Positions 1 to 10,762 of a DNA stretch of 64,000 nucleotides are shown one piece after another (within the stretch, counting starts at the first letter, position 1; every line of letters starts with the position of its first letter). Source of the stretch: Evansella sp. AB-P1. GTDB taxonomy: Bacteria > Bacillota > Bacilli > Bacillales > Salisediminibacteriaceae. The notes below the pieces were generated by a model. It searched no databases. It was not told the DNA's origin and was given only the letters and a program-made list of their open reading frames with translations. Location: positions 1-64,000 of the forward strand of contig NZ_JARUKY010000007.1 in assembly GCF_029688925.1 (NCBI RefSeq), in the 5' to 3' direction. Both the position numbers and the translations under genes were made by a program.

Positions 1-2
1 CG

Positions 3-95
3 GAGTATGTATCAAGCCTTAACAGTAAATCTTTCTCCAATTCCTCCTTTATTCAAAAAATAGAATCGTATTTAAATAAAGTGTTTGCTGATTAA
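3..95 (+). CDS. possible 3' end of an upstream gene (partial)
   Basis: An open frame enters the window from the left and gives about 30 residues ending YLNKVFAD before a TAA. A bidirectional hairpin follows at 114-153, as expected for the end of a gene converging on odhB. The fragment is too short to assign a family, and a competing frame ends at 63, so this is only a candidate gene tail. Confidence 0.3.
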   Translation, partial: EYVSSLNSKSFSNSSFIQKIESYLNKVFAD

Positions 96-113
96 ACAAA
101 GTATGGGAATAAG

Positions 114-153
114 AAAGGAGTCATAAAAAGAAAATTTAATTTATGACTCCTTT
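114..153. terminator. bidirectional terminator downstream of odhB
   Basis: A perfect 14-bp inverted repeat (arms 114-127 and 140-153, core GGAGTCAT/ATGACTCC) is flanked by A-rich and T-rich sequence. It lies between the odhB stop and the end of the putative convergent gene and suits termination from both sides. Confidence 0.75.
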
Positions 154-209
154 GTTCTCAATATGTGAAAAAATGGACAATTTTGGTCATTCATTATAAG
201 AAATGATTA

Positions 210-1481
210 CTATCCTTCCAGCAATAAAGCTTCAGGATCCTCAATTAATTCCTTCACCTTTACAAGGAAGCCAACTGCATCTTTCCCATCAATAATCCGA
301 TGATCATAAGATAAGGCAATGTACATCATAGGACGATTTTCAAAATGTTCATCATCAATCGCTACTGGTCGCTTCTGTATTTTGTGCATTCCAAGTATAC
401 CGACTTGTGGAGAGTTTAATATTGGAGTGGACCACAAGGAACCGAATACACCTCCATTTGTAATGGTAAAGGAGCCACCTTGTAAATCATGTAATGATAA
501 TTTTTTTTCATGGGCTTTTTCGGCTAATCTTCCAATTTCTTTTTCAATGCCAGCAAAATCTAAACGATCAGCATCTCGAACAACTGGTACAACTAAGCCA
601 TCTTCTGTGGAAACAGCAACACCAATATCATAAAACTTCTTTAAAATAATTTCGTCATTTTGAATTTCAGCATTTACATATGGATACTTTTTTAATGCTC
701 CTATAACTGCTTTCGTGAAAAAGGACATAAATCCTAATTTAACACCGTTATCATTAAGGAACTTATCTTTTCTACGATTTCTTAATTCCATTAAATTAGT
801 CATGTCAACCTCATTAAAAGTCGTTAACATTGCTGCTGTTTGCTGGGCTTCTACTAACCGCTTCGCAATCGTTTGTCGACGGCGGGACATTCGGATCCGT
901 TCTACCGGTTTCATCGGATCACTTTGAACTTGCTTTTCTTTTTCAATTTTATTGTCATATTCCTTTTTACTTTGGTCTTGATGCTCCACAACATCCTCTT
1001 TTCTTACACGCCCTAGAGGGTCTCGCGGAGCTATTTCATTAAGATTAACCCCCTTTTCTCTCGCTAATTTCCTTGCAGAGGGAGTTGCTATTGGACGAGA
1101 CTTATGAGACTTTTCATTTCCTCTCTCTACATTGTTTTCTTCCGTGAAATTTTGTTTATCTGATTTTTGCTCTGTAGAATCCTCTTTTTTTTCTTTCTCT
1201 TTATTATCTTCTGGTTCAGGTGTGGACCCTTGATCAGTATTCTTACTAGTTTCATCTATCTTTCCTATAATATCTCCAACTTTTACTGTATCACCAGCTT
1301 CAGCTAGCGTTTCAGCTAATACTCCAGCTTCTTCTGCAGAAATCTCTACATTTACTTTATCTGTTTCTAATTCTACGAGGTCTTCTCCTTTTTCAACAAA
1401 GTCACCTAGATTCTTTAACCACTTGGCAACTGTTCCCTCCGTTACTGATTCTGCAAGCTCTGGTACTTTTATGTCAATCAT
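210..1481 (-). CDS. odhB: dihydrolipoyllysine succinyltransferase, E2 of 2-oxoglutarate dehydrogenase
   Basis: Encodes the 423-residue E2 core of the 2-oxoglutarate dehydrogenase complex, which transfers the succinyl group to CoA in the TCA cycle. Residues 1-75 form a lipoyl domain with the lipoyl lysine at about K42 in [12 protein letters not shown] charged, Glu/Lys-rich linker follows. The E1/E3-binding domain is near [14 protein letters not shown]. The C-terminal acyltransferase domain carries the SYDHRIIDG motif with the catalytic histidine. The gene follows odhA with an ATGA overlap, so the two are translationally coupled; a Shine-Dalgarno (GGGAGAGATGAGG) sits in the end of odhA. The E3 gene is not here and is presumably shared with pyruvate dehydrogenase. 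Length and domain order are normal for the family. Confidence 0.97.
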   Translation of the reverse strand: MIDIKVPELAESVTEGTVAKWLKNLGDFVEKGEDLVELETDKVNVEISAEEAGVLAETLAEAGDTVKVGDIIGKIDETSKNTDQGSTPEPEDNKEKEKKEDSTEQKSDKQNFTEENNVERGNEKSHKSRPIATPSARKLAREKGVNLNEIAPRDPLGRVRKEDVVEHQDQSKKEYDNKIEKEKQVQSDPMKPVERIRMSRRRQTIAKRLVEAQQTAAMLTTFNEVDMTNLMELRNRRKDKFLNDNGVKLGFMSFFTKAVIGALKKYPYVNAEIQNDEIILKKFYDIGVAVSTEDGLVVPVVRDADRLDFAGIEKEIGRLAEKAHEKKLSLHDLQGGSFTITNGGVFGSLWSTPILNSPQVGILGMHKIQKRPVAIDDEHFENRPMMYIALSYDHRIIDGKDAVGFLVKVKELIEDPEALLLEG

Positions 1482-4318
1482 TCCTCATCTCTCCCTTCAT
1501 TAATTCGAGTTAAGGCTTCGTTAATAATTCGATTTTGTTCTTTTTTGTGAGCTTTTGGATCACCTTCCGCTGTACTTGAACGGCGACGCCTACCTATATA
1601 TTGAATTTCTATTTTTTCTGAAGCAAACTGCCTTAAGTGAGCTAATACATAATGCCATGCCCCCATATTTCTAGGCTCCTCTTGTACCCAAGACCATTCA
1701 TCTACATTGGGAAATTCACTCTTTAGATTTTTCACAATTTCTTTTGGAAAAGGATATAACTCCTCTATTCTTGCAATGTGGAGCCAATCGAGATTTGAGT
1801 AGTTGTTTAATGCTTCCTCTAAGTCAACTGCAATTTTTCCGGAGCAAAAAACAATTCGCTTCACTTTATCCTTTTTCTTTCCTAAGCCCTCTTGCATGAT
1901 TACAGGTTGAAATTTTTGCTCTGTTAAATCATACGATGAGGATGCAACTCGATCATTTCTCAACAAACTCTTCGGTGTCATAATAACGACAGGTCTAACT
2001 TCCTCTTTACCTAAAAGCTTACCTTGACGTCTTAAAATATGAAAGTATTGACTTGCTTTTGTTAAGTTCGCAACATGCCAGTTATTTTCTGCAGCAAGCT
2101 GGAGAAACCGTTCTAATCTCCCACTTGAATGCTCTGGTCCTTGCCCTTCATAGCCATGTGGCAGCAATAGAACCAATCCTGATTTTTGTCCCCACTTTGC
2201 TCTACCTGCTGATATGAATTGATCAAAAATTACTTGTGCACCATTTGAAAAATCACCGTATTGAGCCTCCCAAAGAGTTAATGTCTCCGGAGAGTGCACA
2301 CTGTAACCATATTCAAAACCAACACAAGCACCTTCTGTTAAGGGACTATTATAAATTGCAAATGACGCATTGGCTAAAGGGATTCCATGTAATGGTGAAT
2401 ATATTCCATCATTTTCATAATCATGCAATACTAAATGCCGTTGAGAGAATGTCCCTCTTTCCGTGTCTTGCCCTGTTAGTCGAATAGGAGTTCCCTCATG
2501 CAAGATACTTGCAAACGCTAGTGTTTCCGCTAATGCCCAATCAATTTTCCCACCATCTAAAACATCTGACCTTCTCATTAATATTTTTTCTAGCTTTGGA
2601 AAAACATTAAACTCCTTAGGAAACCTTAGGAGCTGTTCATTTATTTTTTTTAAGGTATCAATACTAACACTTGTATCAATACCTGAAAGAGTATCTTCTA
2701 TATATTTTGGTGGGTCTAATTCGTTGTTTTCAATTTCAACCTTTCCTTTCTTATCCTTTTTAACTTTTTCAAACTGTGTTTCTAACTTTGTTAAGAAACT
2801 CTCCCTTAATAAAGACTTCTCTTCAGAAGAAATTATCCCTTCTTCTACCAGCTTATTACTGTATAACTCATAGACTGTTTTATGGTTTTTAATTGCTTTG
2901 TATAAACTTGGTTGGGTCGCTAGTGGTTCATCCATTTCATTATGACCAAAACGACGATAGCCAATTAAATCTATTACGATGTCATTATGGAAGGTACGAC
3001 GATATTGATATGCTAAATGAATTGCAGCGATACATGCTTCAGGATCGTCAGCATTAACATGGATGATAGGAATTTCAAATCCCTTAGCCAAATCACTTGC
3101 ATAATAGGTTGACCTTGAATCTTTACTTTCTGTTGTAAAACCAATCATGTTATTAGCAATAATGTGAATGGTTCCTCCTGTTGAGTACCCTTTTAGTTTG
3201 CTAAGATTTAACGTTTCAGATACAATTCCTTGACCTGGAAATGCTGCATCTCCATGGATGAGTATAGCCATGGCATCTCGTTCGTTTTGTACTGGATACC
3301 CTGCTAATTTCCTATCATCTTGTGCGGCTCTAGTAAAACCTTGAACAACTGGATTTACAAACTCTAAGTGACTTGGATTATTTGCAAGTGTAACCTTCGC
3401 TTCTACAAGCGTTTCTTTAATTTCTCGATCAGCACCGAGGTGATATTTTACATCCCCAGTCCAACCAAAATTAATACCAATAGAACCTTCTGATGGTACA
3501 AGTGCTTTATTTGGAGCAGTATGGAACTCAGAAAATATTTTCTCATACGGCTTCCCTAGGGAATGAGCTAGGACATTTAAACGACCTCGATGAGCCATCC
3601 CTATTAGTATACGTTTAGTACCATCTTCAACAGATTCACGTATTAAATCATCGAGCATTGGTATCATGGAATCTAAGCCTTCTATAGAAAAACGCTTTTG
3701 TCCTACAAATGTTTTGTGAAGAAAATGTTCAAAGCCTTCTACTTTATTTAGTCGATCTAATAACTTTAGTTTATTTTCCTTTGAAAAATTAGGACGAAAT
3801 TCCTCTGACTCTAACATTTTCGTCAGCCAAATTCTTTCTTCAACATCCTGTACTTGTTTATACTCAAAGGCAATCGTATCCGTATAGATATTTTTTAAAT
3901 ACTCTATTGCTTCATATCCATTATTTACATGTGGTGGTGCGTATTCCACTAAAATATCAGCCGGTATTTTTTCTAACGCATCCTTCGTTAAATGATAATT
4001 TTCTAAAGCAAATATATCTTTCTTTTCTCTTCTTTCTATTGGGAAAATATTAGCTAATATATGCCCTCTCCGTCTTATAGAATCAGCTAATTTGATTGCA
4101 TTTGCCGTTACAAGTAATTGATCACGTGAAAATGTTTCGTTGTACACGTTTGATGTTAAATTTGTATTATCTGGACCTCCCCACGTTTCAAAAAAAGTTC
4201 GAATAGAACGATCAACAGAACTTTGATCATGTAAATACATGTCGTACATGTCTAGCATATACCCTAAGTTAGGACCATAAAATTGACTCCAGCCTTTTTC
4301 AAAATGAATGTCATCCAT
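1478..4318 (-). CDS. odhA: 2-oxoglutarate dehydrogenase E1 component
   Basis: A 946-residue thiamine-diphosphate-dependent decarboxylase that starts oxidative decarboxylation of 2-oxoglutarate and succinylates the lipoyl group on OdhB. Visible signatures are GMAHRGRLN (240-248), the TPP/Mg motif starting GDAAFPGQG (356-364) and ending NNMIGFTT (about 389-396), and a transketolase-like C-terminal half. The N-terminus ([13 protein letters not shown]) has the usual extension of bacterial OdhA. GGAGG lies 8-9 bases before the ATG. It is first gene of the odhA-odhB operon. The upstream 430 bp hold a dispersed repeat and no gene. Confidence 0.98.
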   Translation of the reverse strand: MDDIHFEKGWSQFYGPNLGYMLDMYDMYLHDQSSVDRSIRTFFETWGGPDNTNLTSNVYNETFSRDQLLVTANAIKLADSIRRRGHILANIFPIERREKKDIFALENYHLTKDALEKIPADILVEYAPPHVNNGYEAIEYLKNIYTDTIAFEYKQVQDVEERIWLTKMLESEEFRPNFSKENKLKLLDRLNKVEGFEHFLHKTFVGQKRFSIEGLDSMIPMLDDLIRESVEDGTKRILIGMAHRGRLNVLAHSLGKPYEKIFSEFHTAPNKALVPSEGSIGINFGWTGDVKYHLGADREIKETLVEAKVTLANNPSHLEFVNPVVQGFTRAAQDDRKLAGYPVQNERDAMAILIHGDAAFPGQGIVSETLNLSKLKGYSTGGTIHIIANNMIGFTTESKDSRSTYYASDLAKGFEIPIIHVNADDPEACIAAIHLAYQYRRTFHNDIVIDLIGYRRFGHNEMDEPLATQPSLYKAIKNHKTVYELYSNKLVEEGIISSEEKSLLRESFLTKLETQFEKVKKDKKGKVEIENNELDPPKYIEDTLSGIDTSVSIDTLKKINEQLLRFPKEFNVFPKLEKILMRRSDVLDGGKIDWALAETLAFASILHEGTPIRLTGQDTERGTFSQRHLVLHDYENDGIYSPLHGIPLANASFAIYNSPLTEGACVGFEYGYSVHSPETLTLWEAQYGDFSNGAQVIFDQFISAGRAKWGQKSGLVLLLPHGYEGQGPEHSSGRLERFLQLAAENNWHVANLTKASQYFHILRRQGKLLGKEEVRPVVIMTPKSLLRNDRVASSSYDLTEQKFQPVIMQEGLGKKKDKVKRIVFCSGKIAVDLEEALNNYSNLDWLHIARIEELYPFPKEIVKNLKSEFPNVDEWSWVQEEPRNMGAWHYVLAHLRQFASEKIEIQYIGRRRRSSTAEGDPKAHKKEQNRIINEALTRINEGRDEE

Positions 4319-4440
4319 ACATTGAAACCTCCAATTAGTTCAATTACTTTACACTATACACATAGTTAAAACCTCAAGTGCCATTTTAGCATTATAAAAT
4401 CCTTTCCTCAAAGACTAAAGGTTCAAAATATAAAATAAAT

Positions 4441-4640
4441 AAGAAAAGCGCAAGGCGCCCCAATTATGCCTAAGTACAGCCCACGTCCTGTGGACAACGG
4501 TGTAATGTCGACATCCTATTTCCGGCGACAAGCAAATGTTCTGTCCGATAAAAAGTGCGATCTTACACTTTTAATCGGGCAGGTTATTTGACCTCGAGCC
4601 GATGGCGCATGGAGCTAGCCGCTGTTTTGACAAGTTATCC
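4441..4640. repeat. dispersed intergenic repeat, family 1, copy 1 (longest)
   Basis: A GC-richer block within the gene-free stretch 4319-4749. It opens with AAGAAAAGCGCAAGGCGCC and contains a core shared with copies at about 31451-31525 and 56804-56886. In the core, outer arms 4463-4470 and 4499-4506 pair through two G-T wobbles, and an inner stem 4479-4484/4490-4495 closes a GTCCT loop. Copy 1 continues to about 4640 with GGAGCTAGCC and TTATCCAC, which also occur in degenerate form near 43573-43645. Such short structured repeats are common between Bacillaceae genes. It does not look protein-coding. Confidence 0.75.
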
Positions 4641-4749
4641 ACATTAGGAAATTTTTAATTTCCTAAACAATAAAAAAGCAATAAACGATTCACCGATTAT
4701 TATTAAGATAAATTCATCAATCGAGAATATTCATTGCAATTTCATACTA

Positions 4750-5403
4750 TTAATTTATACATTGTTCCCCTTCATTCCTCGTATTATTAACGAAAGTTGA
4801 AACAGGATTTGCTACCATTTTTTTTGACGGATAAGGTTCAAAAAAATCTCGATAATCTTCCATATCTCTATTTAGCCAGTTATCATATTGAGACCTGTCT
4901 ATAATTACTGGCATTCGTTCATGTAAATCCCCCATTAATGTATTTGGTGATGTCGTAAGAATAGTACAGCTAATTACTTCACCACCATCCCCACTGCTCC
5001 ATCTATCCCATAGACCGGCAAAAGCAACTGGTTCTTTACTCTTTAATTGAATATAATAAGGCTCTTTTTTATTCTCTGTTTTTTTCCATTCGTAAAATCC
5101 ATTTGCTATTATAAGACAATGGCGTTTTCCTAAAAGAGGTTGAAAGGATTGTTTTTCAAGTAAAGTTTCAGAACGAGCATTTATCATTTTATTCCCTATC
5201 GATACATCTTTTGCCCATTGTGGAACCAATCCCCATCTCATATAACCACCTCGATACCCATTGTAACCATTTACAACTGTGAAAATTTGTTGGCTTGGAG
5301 CGATGTTATAACGGGCTTCCAAAATAAAATCCTCTTCATTTTCAATATTAAAATAATCAATGAGTAAATCAGGATCAGCATAAAGGGTAAAACGACCGCA
5401 CAA
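4750..5403 (-). CDS. SRAP/HMCES family abasic-site-binding protein (YedK-like)
   Basis: A 217-residue SOS-response-associated peptidase family protein. Family members crosslink to abasic sites in single-stranded DNA through Cys2 once the initiator Met is removed. The sequence begins MCGRF with Cys at position 2, has NARSE with the conserved Glu, WGLVPQWAK, CLIIANGFYEW, and a LHERMPVI segment with the active-site His. The start is TTG with GAGAGGTGAG about 6 bases upstream, lying at the end of patA; only 7 bp separate the genes, so they are probably co-transcribed. No LexA-type operator was seen here. B. subtilis has several paralogues (YoqW, YobE, YoaM), so no symbol is given. Confidence 0.93.
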   Translation of the reverse strand: MCGRFTLYADPDLLIDYFNIENEEDFILEARYNIAPSQQIFTVVNGYNGYRGGYMRWGLVPQWAKDVSIGNKMINARSETLLEKQSFQPLLGKRHCLIIANGFYEWKKTENKKEPYYIQLKSKEPVAFAGLWDRWSSGDGGEVISCTILTTSPNTLMGDLHERMPVIIDRSQYDNWLNRDMEDYRDFFEPYPSKKMVANPVSTFVNNTRNEGEQCIN

Positions 5404-5410
5404 AATACAC

Positions 5411-6571
5411 TCACCTCTCTAACTTTTTCCAAAATCGTTCAAATCGATCCATCGCTTCTTCTAATTGCTCTAGCTTATAGGCATAAGATAGTCGAACAAA
5501 ACCCTCTCCATAAATTGAGAAAGCATCTCCTGGAACAACTGCTAGCTTCTCTTCTTCCAATAATCTTAATGCGAAATCAAAGGAAGTTAATTTAGATGAT
5601 TTTATTGAAGGAAATACATAAAAAGCACCCTCTGGTTTTACAGTAGGAACCCCAATGTTTAGTAAACGAGACATGATATAGTCTCTTCTTTCCTTATACT
5701 TTTCCTTCATGTATAAAGGATCATCAATGCCAGTAGTTAAAGCTTCAATGGCAGCATGCTGGGAAATAGAAGAAGCACAGCTTACATTGTATTGATGTAC
5801 CTTTAACATATGTTTAAGTATGTATGCTGGAGCAAATGCAAATCCAATGCGCCACCCTGTCATGGAATGAGATTTTGATACTCCATTAATGACAATTGTT
5901 TTTTCCTTCATTCCTTCATATTGTGCAATAGAAACATGTTCCTGATCATAATTTAATTCTGAATAAATTTCATCTGATACAACGAAAAGAGTCTCGTTCT
6001 TTAAGTAATTTGCTAAGTCTTTCCCTTGTTCATAGTTTAATACAGTTCCTGTTGGATTGGATGGATAAGGTAAGATAACTGCACGTGTCTTTTTTGTTTT
6101 ATGCTGTTCTATTTGTTCTTTTGTAATGATAAAATTTGTCTCTCTTGTATCTACAAAAACTGGGACCCCACCACATAGTGTTATTATAGGAGCATAAGCA
6201 GGATACACTGGTCCAGGTAAGATGACTTCTGCACCTGGCTCTAAAATTGTTCGAAACACAACGTCAATTGCTTGAGAGGCTCCAATTGTCGTTAATATTT
6301 CTGAATCTGGATCATACTCTAATCCATATTTTTTAAATATAAAATCACTAGCCGCTTTAAGTAGAATGTTTTCACCTGCATTCTTTGTATATGTAGTATA
6401 ATTTTTTTCAATAGCAGCCTTTGCGGCATATTTAATATGATCAGGTGTATAGAAATCAGGTTGACCTAAAGTTAATTGGACTGCATCTGGAACAGAAGCC
6501 ACACGATTAAAGAATTGTCTTATTCCTGATATCTCAATATTCTTTACATTACTGTTGATTAAGTGCTCCAT
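5411..6571 (-). CDS. patA: PLP-dependent class I aminotransferase PatA
   Basis: A 386-residue fold-type I aminotransferase closely resembling B. subtilis PatA, which is assigned to aromatic amino acid/N-acetyl-diaminopimelate transamination. Seen: the N-terminal INxxxKxIEISGIRxF segment, LGQPDFYTPDH, the PYPSNPTG motif that contacts PLP, SDEIYSEL, and the Schiff-base lysine at about K233 in NGVSKSHSMTGWRIGF. AAGGTGGG precedes the ATG by about 8 bases. It lies directly upstream of the SRAP gene. The substrate is inferred from similarity only. Confidence 0.9.
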   Translation of the reverse strand: MEHLINSNVKNIEISGIRQFFNRVASVPDAVQLTLGQPDFYTPDHIKYAAKAAIEKNYTTYTKNAGENILLKAASDFIFKKYGLEYDPDSEILTTIGASQAIDVVFRTILEPGAEVILPGPVYPAYAPIITLCGGVPVFVDTRETNFIITKEQIEQHKTKKTRAVILPYPSNPTGTVLNYEQGKDLANYLKNETLFVVSDEIYSELNYDQEHVSIAQYEGMKEKTIVINGVSKSHSMTGWRIGFAFAPAYILKHMLKVHQYNVSCASSISQHAAIEALTTGIDDPLYMKEKYKERRDYIMSRLLNIGVPTVKPEGAFYVFPSIKSSKLTSFDFALRLLEEEKLAVVPGDAFSIYGEGFVRLSYAYKLEQLEEAMDRFERFWKKLER

Positions 6572-6610
6572 ATATACCCACCTTTTTACATAAATAAAAG
6601 ATAAAATTTT

Positions 6611-7111
6611 TTAACTCATTGTTAGCAATAATATAATAAAATGAACAAAATATAAGATTAGCGTACTTACGATAATAAAAAAGGACAATCTACTCCCTGT
6701 CATCTGGATAGTAAAACGTTGCCGTATTGTAGGTCGTAAAAAAATAAATACGATAACGGAATATAGAAGTATGACAAATAAATCAAATAAAATGACATTT
6801 ATTCGTATTGATTCAATAATAACTCCTAATAAAACCATTGCAATTTCAGAAATAACAGTTATTATTTTTGCTAATATCAGCTTACAGTAAATAATGACTG
6901 TTAGCCACCACCCCCATTTCTTCCATAGTAAAATTGATATAGAAGAAAAAATGAACAGAATAAAAATACCATCAGAAACCATAAGTAAAATAAGTCGTTC
7001 CTCAAAACCCCATTGAAGACCAATATATACATAGTAACTGAATAAACCCAAAACGAAAAGGATTTGGCCAATTGCAATTAACTTTATAATGTTAATAACT
7101 AATTTATTCAT
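6611..7111 (-). CDS. uncharacterised four-helix membrane protein
   Basis: A 166-residue very hydrophobic protein with about four predicted transmembrane helices (roughly 7-30, 42-62, 68-95, 100-122 and a last segment near 143-163). No known family is recognised and no catalytic motif is visible. A strong GGAGGGG lies 11 bases before the ATG. It follows the esterase gene by 22 bp on the same strand and is likely co-transcribed. Function unknown. Confidence 0.75.
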   Translation of the reverse strand: MNKLVINIIKLIAIGQILFVLGLFSYYVYIGLQWGFEERLILLMVSDGIFILFIFSSISILLWKKWGWWLTVIIYCKLILAKIITVISEIAMVLLGVIIESIRINVILFDLFVILLYSVIVFIFLRPTIRQRFTIQMTGSRLSFFIIVSTLILYFVHFIILLLTMS

Positions 7112-7133
7112 ACGTTCATACCCCTCCTTTCAA

Positions 7134-8306
7134 TTAACGGAAGTAATTCATTCCAGATCTTCCAAGAAGATACGCAGCAATTGCAAAAGCCTCTGTCTGA
7201 TCTCTTACTCTATCCATCCCTTGTGGAGGCTGTCTAACCTGAAGCTGATATGGTGTTGAAATTTGTAACGTATTTTGATGTGCCTGTCTTAAAAAGCTCG
7301 ATACTTCCTGTAAGCCCTGTTGTCCACTTTGCATAACTTCATAAAAAGAGATAAACCCGTGCATTACTCCTCTGTATCTTGTAGTTTGAACAGGTACTCC
7401 AAATTCTGCTAGCCTCTCTCCATATGCCTCACCTTCATCTCTTAATGGATCAAATTCAGCTGTAATGATTAATGTTGGAGGTAGGTTACTTAAATCTTCT
7501 GCTTGTAATGGTGAGGTATAGGGACTAGACCACATTACCTCGTCCGGTGTATATAAGTCTCGAGCTCGATACATAACGTTTCTAGAAAGTAAATAATATC
7601 CACTATCATATATATCCCGAGATGCTAACGGTACATCCATAAATGTAGTAAGAGGATACATTAGGACTTGTGATGTAATAGGTGGGCCATTTCGATCCCT
7701 TGACATTAATGTCATAACAGTTGCAATATTTCCACCAGCACTGTCTCCAGCAACACTAATCGTATTAGTATCACCATGAAACGTTTCAGCATTGTCAACT
7801 GCCCATTGTATCGCTGCATAACTATCTTCAACTGCAGCAGGGAAAATATATTCTGGAGCAACTCGATACCCTACAGCAATAACTACACTGTTCGTTCTTG
7901 CTGCTAATGAACGAGTAATATTATCATGTGTATTAATATCTCCAAACCCTGTTATAAAAGCGCCACCATGATAATACATCACAATTGGAAATGGACCGTC
8001 ACCTTGAGGACGGTAAATACGAATTGGGATTTGCACATCACCTTGTACAGGAATATAGAGGTCTTCACGAAGTAATGGATTACCTCCACCTCCCCCTGTC
8101 ATAAAATTTGGAAGGTTAATATTAATATCCAAATTTACTAAATTATTATTTATTGCATGTAAAACAACAGCTGTTTTCGCTGGAAGTCTTCCTTCATCTG
8201 TCGTTTGCCATATATAAACAGAAATAGCAATAAGAATGATAAGTGTTCCAATTAATAATGAGCCGAGAAGGAAAACATTTTTTAGAAGACGCTTGGCCCA
8301 TTTCAT
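7134..8306 (-). CDS. membrane-anchored alpha/beta hydrolase (HSL-type esterase)
   Basis: A 390-residue esterase/lipase of the hormone-sensitive-lipase group. After a single transmembrane anchor (about residues 8-32) and a Gly-rich stretch near 70-75, the catalytic domain shows the oxyanion-hole motif HGGAF (about 113) and the nucleophile motif GDSAGG (Ser about 189). Asp in EFDPLRDEG and His in GVMHGF complete a triad. The anchor predicts an extracytoplasmic active site. ATG at 8306 is chosen because GGAGGT is 9 bases upstream; a GTG two codons earlier is too close to it. The substrate is unknown. It precedes the small membrane protein at 6611-7111. Confidence 0.88.
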   Translation of the reverse strand: MKWAKRLLKNVFLLGSLLIGTLIILIAISVYIWQTTDEGRLPAKTAVVLHAINNNLVNLDININLPNFMTGGGGGNPLLREDLYIPVQGDVQIPIRIYRPQGDGPFPIVMYYHGGAFITGFGDINTHDNITRSLAARTNSVVIAVGYRVAPEYIFPAAVEDSYAAIQWAVDNAETFHGDTNTISVAGDSAGGNIATVMTLMSRDRNGPPITSQVLMYPLTTFMDVPLASRDIYDSGYYLLSRNVMYRARDLYTPDEVMWSSPYTSPLQAEDLSNLPPTLIITAEFDPLRDEGEAYGERLAEFGVPVQTTRYRGVMHGFISFYEVMQSGQQGLQEVSSFLRQAHQNTLQISTPYQLQVRQPPQGMDRVRDQTEAFAIAAYLLGRSGMNYFR

Positions 8307-8330
8307 TTGCACAATACCTCCTTACGTACT

Positions 8331-10613
8331 TTATGAATTATTAGCAAGAGAATTATTTTTGAGAAATTGGCATAATTCTTCCATTGATAAGGGCTCAGAA
8401 ATATAATAACCCTGGATATAATCACAGTTCCACTCTAACAATTTCTTAAACTGGTCTTTATCTTCAACACCTTCCACTAGAACAGACTTTTTCATATGTT
8501 TGACTAAACCAATTAACTTTTCTAAAAGAATAGCGGCTTGTTCATCATCATTAACCCCATCTATAAATGATTTATCTACCTTAATCATATAAATAGGTAG
8601 CTTTGTTAAATAACTGAAGGAAGAATAACCTGTTCCGAAATCATCTAGTGATATTTGGATCCCTAATTCATTAACTTTTAATAATTTTTCATAGGATGTT
8701 TGGAATGATCCAATCAGGACACTCTCTGTTATTTCAATTTCTAAATTGGTTGGTGAAATATTCCAATATTCAATTGCTCCTATTAGTTTATTTACAAAGT
8801 CTTCTTGTTGTAACTGAACAGAGGAAATATTTATAGATATTTTATAATCTTTCCCAAACTCCCTATGCAGTAATCTAATTGCTTTACAAGCTTCATACAT
8901 AACCCAATTCCCTATTGGAATAATCAATCCATTTTTTTCAGCGATAGGAATAAATTCAGCTGGTGATATGGGTCCTATCTTTGGATGATTCCACCTTATA
9001 AGAGCTTCAAAACCAATTATTGTTGAATCTTCTATCCTTATTTGTGGTTGAAAATGTAATATAAACTCCTTTTGCTCCATTCCATTGAAAAATGCTGTTT
9101 CTATAACTGACTTTTTTTCGTTTAATTCAAGCAACTTTTTATTATAGAAAATAGTTTTGGTACTTCCCTCTTCCTTACAAAAATGATAAGCAATTTTAGC
9201 ATTATTAATTAATAATTCAGTTTTATTCCCGTCATTCGGATATTTTGATACTCCAATACTTGCTGTTAATTGAAGCTTTAGTTTTTTCACCAACCAATGA
9301 GTTTTAAATAATCCATATATTATGTTAATGATGTCATCTATTGAATCATTATCCTTTGTAACAATTACAAATTGGTCACTTCGATAACGTGAAACGAAGC
9401 CTTTATCTTTAAGTTGAATTTTCATGGATCTTCCGACCATTTTTAAAAGCTCATCACCAACTGAAGTTCCAGAAAGTTGATTTATTTTTTTAAATTGATT
9501 GAGACCAATAAACATAACAGAAAAGGAGGTGGTTGAAAAACTCTCTATTTTCTCACAAATATGATCAAACAATGAATTTCTATTTGGTAAGCCTGTAAGA
9601 GGATCATAGTATGCCATTCTATTTATCATTTCAGACTTTTCTTTTTCATTTGTTATATCATGGTGAATTCCATTAACAGCAACAATGGAATTATTTGCAT
9701 TATAAATGGGGATAAGTGAGACTTCAAAATAATGAACACTTCCACTATGAGTAACATGCTTAAGCTCTGTTCGAACTAATTGTCCAGTTTCCTTTATTTT
9801 ATTAATAATACTCTCCAATTGTAATGATATATTTGGAAAATAATAAGAAATATGATGTATTGCTTTATGATTAGACTTAATTAAATGTTTTTTAAACTTT
9901 GAGTTTGAGTTTACTACATTTCCACTAAGATCTAATGTATAAATTAAATCTTCCGTTGTGTTTGTTATTGATTCATATTTTATTTCAGACTCAATATAAC
10001 GATTACGTAAGTCAGTATGTATTAGAATAGCAAAGAAAATGATAATCAATAACAATAAGAATTCATTTATTAAATAACCAAATGGTACGAATGATTCTAC
10101 TTGTCTTAAAAATGGATAATCCAATCGATGAATGCCTTTTAATATAAATAGGATACTTAGAATATTTGTTAAAAATGTTGTTATATTCCTTTTCCAAAGT
10201 GCTATGCCAATATAAATAAAGATTCCACTACTAATCATAGACGGGATAATCTGATGTAAGAAAAAAGACCAGTTATTAATAATTGCACAGAAAGACCAGA
10301 TAACGCCTAAGATAAGGAGAATGAACCAGAAACTTTTTACTTTTTTCTCAAAATAAAAAAGGGTTCCAATTAAAATGAAAAAAACGCTAAATAATGCAAA
10401 TGAATCATACATCATTAGTGTTAAATAGGAAGGATGAGAATGGAGTGTGATAAATAAAGTAATTAAACGCAAAGAATAAAAAAACCATCCTAAAAGCCAA
10501 AATAGGATATATTTTCTTCTTTCTATATAATAGTAGTAAATATAAAGAAGACTAGTAGTTATCACACCTATTATTATGGAAATTATTACTCCAGATAGAA
10601 AATCGAGAGACAT
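8331..10613 (-). CDS. membrane PAS-GGDEF-EAL cyclic-di-GMP phosphodiesterase (predicted)
   Basis: A 760-residue multidomain signalling protein. The first 200 residues form about seven transmembrane helices. A PAS domain covers about 210-320, a GGDEF-type domain about 335-490, and an EAL domain about 505-750. The GGDEF signature is replaced by RSDQF (411-415), so cyclase activity is unlikely. The EAL domain keeps EALIRW (536-541), the ISINIS metal-site strand, the DDFGTG loop (657-662), a Lys in IKVDKSF and VEGVE. It therefore probably degrades c-di-GMP, with the degenerate GGDEF domain as a possible GTP-sensing module. A GGGGGTT Shine-Dalgarno precedes the ATG. Confidence 0.92.
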   Translation of the reverse strand: MSLDFLSGVIISIIIGVITTSLLYIYYYYIERRKYILFWLLGWFFYSLRLITLFITLHSHPSYLTLMMYDSFALFSVFFILIGTLFYFEKKVKSFWFILLILGVIWSFCAIINNWSFFLHQIIPSMISSGIFIYIGIALWKRNITTFLTNILSILFILKGIHRLDYPFLRQVESFVPFGYLINEFLLLLIIIFFAILIHTDLRNRYIESEIKYESITNTTEDLIYTLDLSGNVVNSNSKFKKHLIKSNHKAIHHISYYFPNISLQLESIINKIKETGQLVRTELKHVTHSGSVHYFEVSLIPIYNANNSIVAVNGIHHDITNEKEKSEMINRMAYYDPLTGLPNRNSLFDHICEKIESFSTTSFSVMFIGLNQFKKINQLSGTSVGDELLKMVGRSMKIQLKDKGFVSRYRSDQFVIVTKDNDSIDDIINIIYGLFKTHWLVKKLKLQLTASIGVSKYPNDGNKTELLINNAKIAYHFCKEEGSTKTIFYNKKLLELNEKKSVIETAFFNGMEQKEFILHFQPQIRIEDSTIIGFEALIRWNHPKIGPISPAEFIPIAEKNGLIIPIGNWVMYEACKAIRLLHREFGKDYKISINISSVQLQQEDFVNKLIGAIEYWNISPTNLEIEITESVLIGSFQTSYEKLLKVNELGIQISLDDFGTGYSSFSYLTKLPIYMIKVDKSFIDGVNDDEQAAILLEKLIGLVKHMKKSVLVEGVEDKDQFKKLLEWNCDYIQGYYISEPLSMEELCQFLKNNSLANNS

Positions 10614-10762
10614 TTTGTAACCCCCTTCCCATTAGAGAGAAATATTGGATGTTTATCCCTCTTCTTTATTCGACAAAAAACTAAAAAATCCCCCTTTTCT
10701 TTTATAAATTTCTCTTCGAGTATTTATCATAAATCACAGGTTTAAAAAGCAATAAAAAAAAG

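Noticed and set aside
319-1042. Plus-strand open frames inside odhB
   Set aside because: They lie opposite a conserved gene, lack ribosome-binding sites and show no family resemblance. The same applies to antisense frames within odhA, yodT, the subtilase and others.
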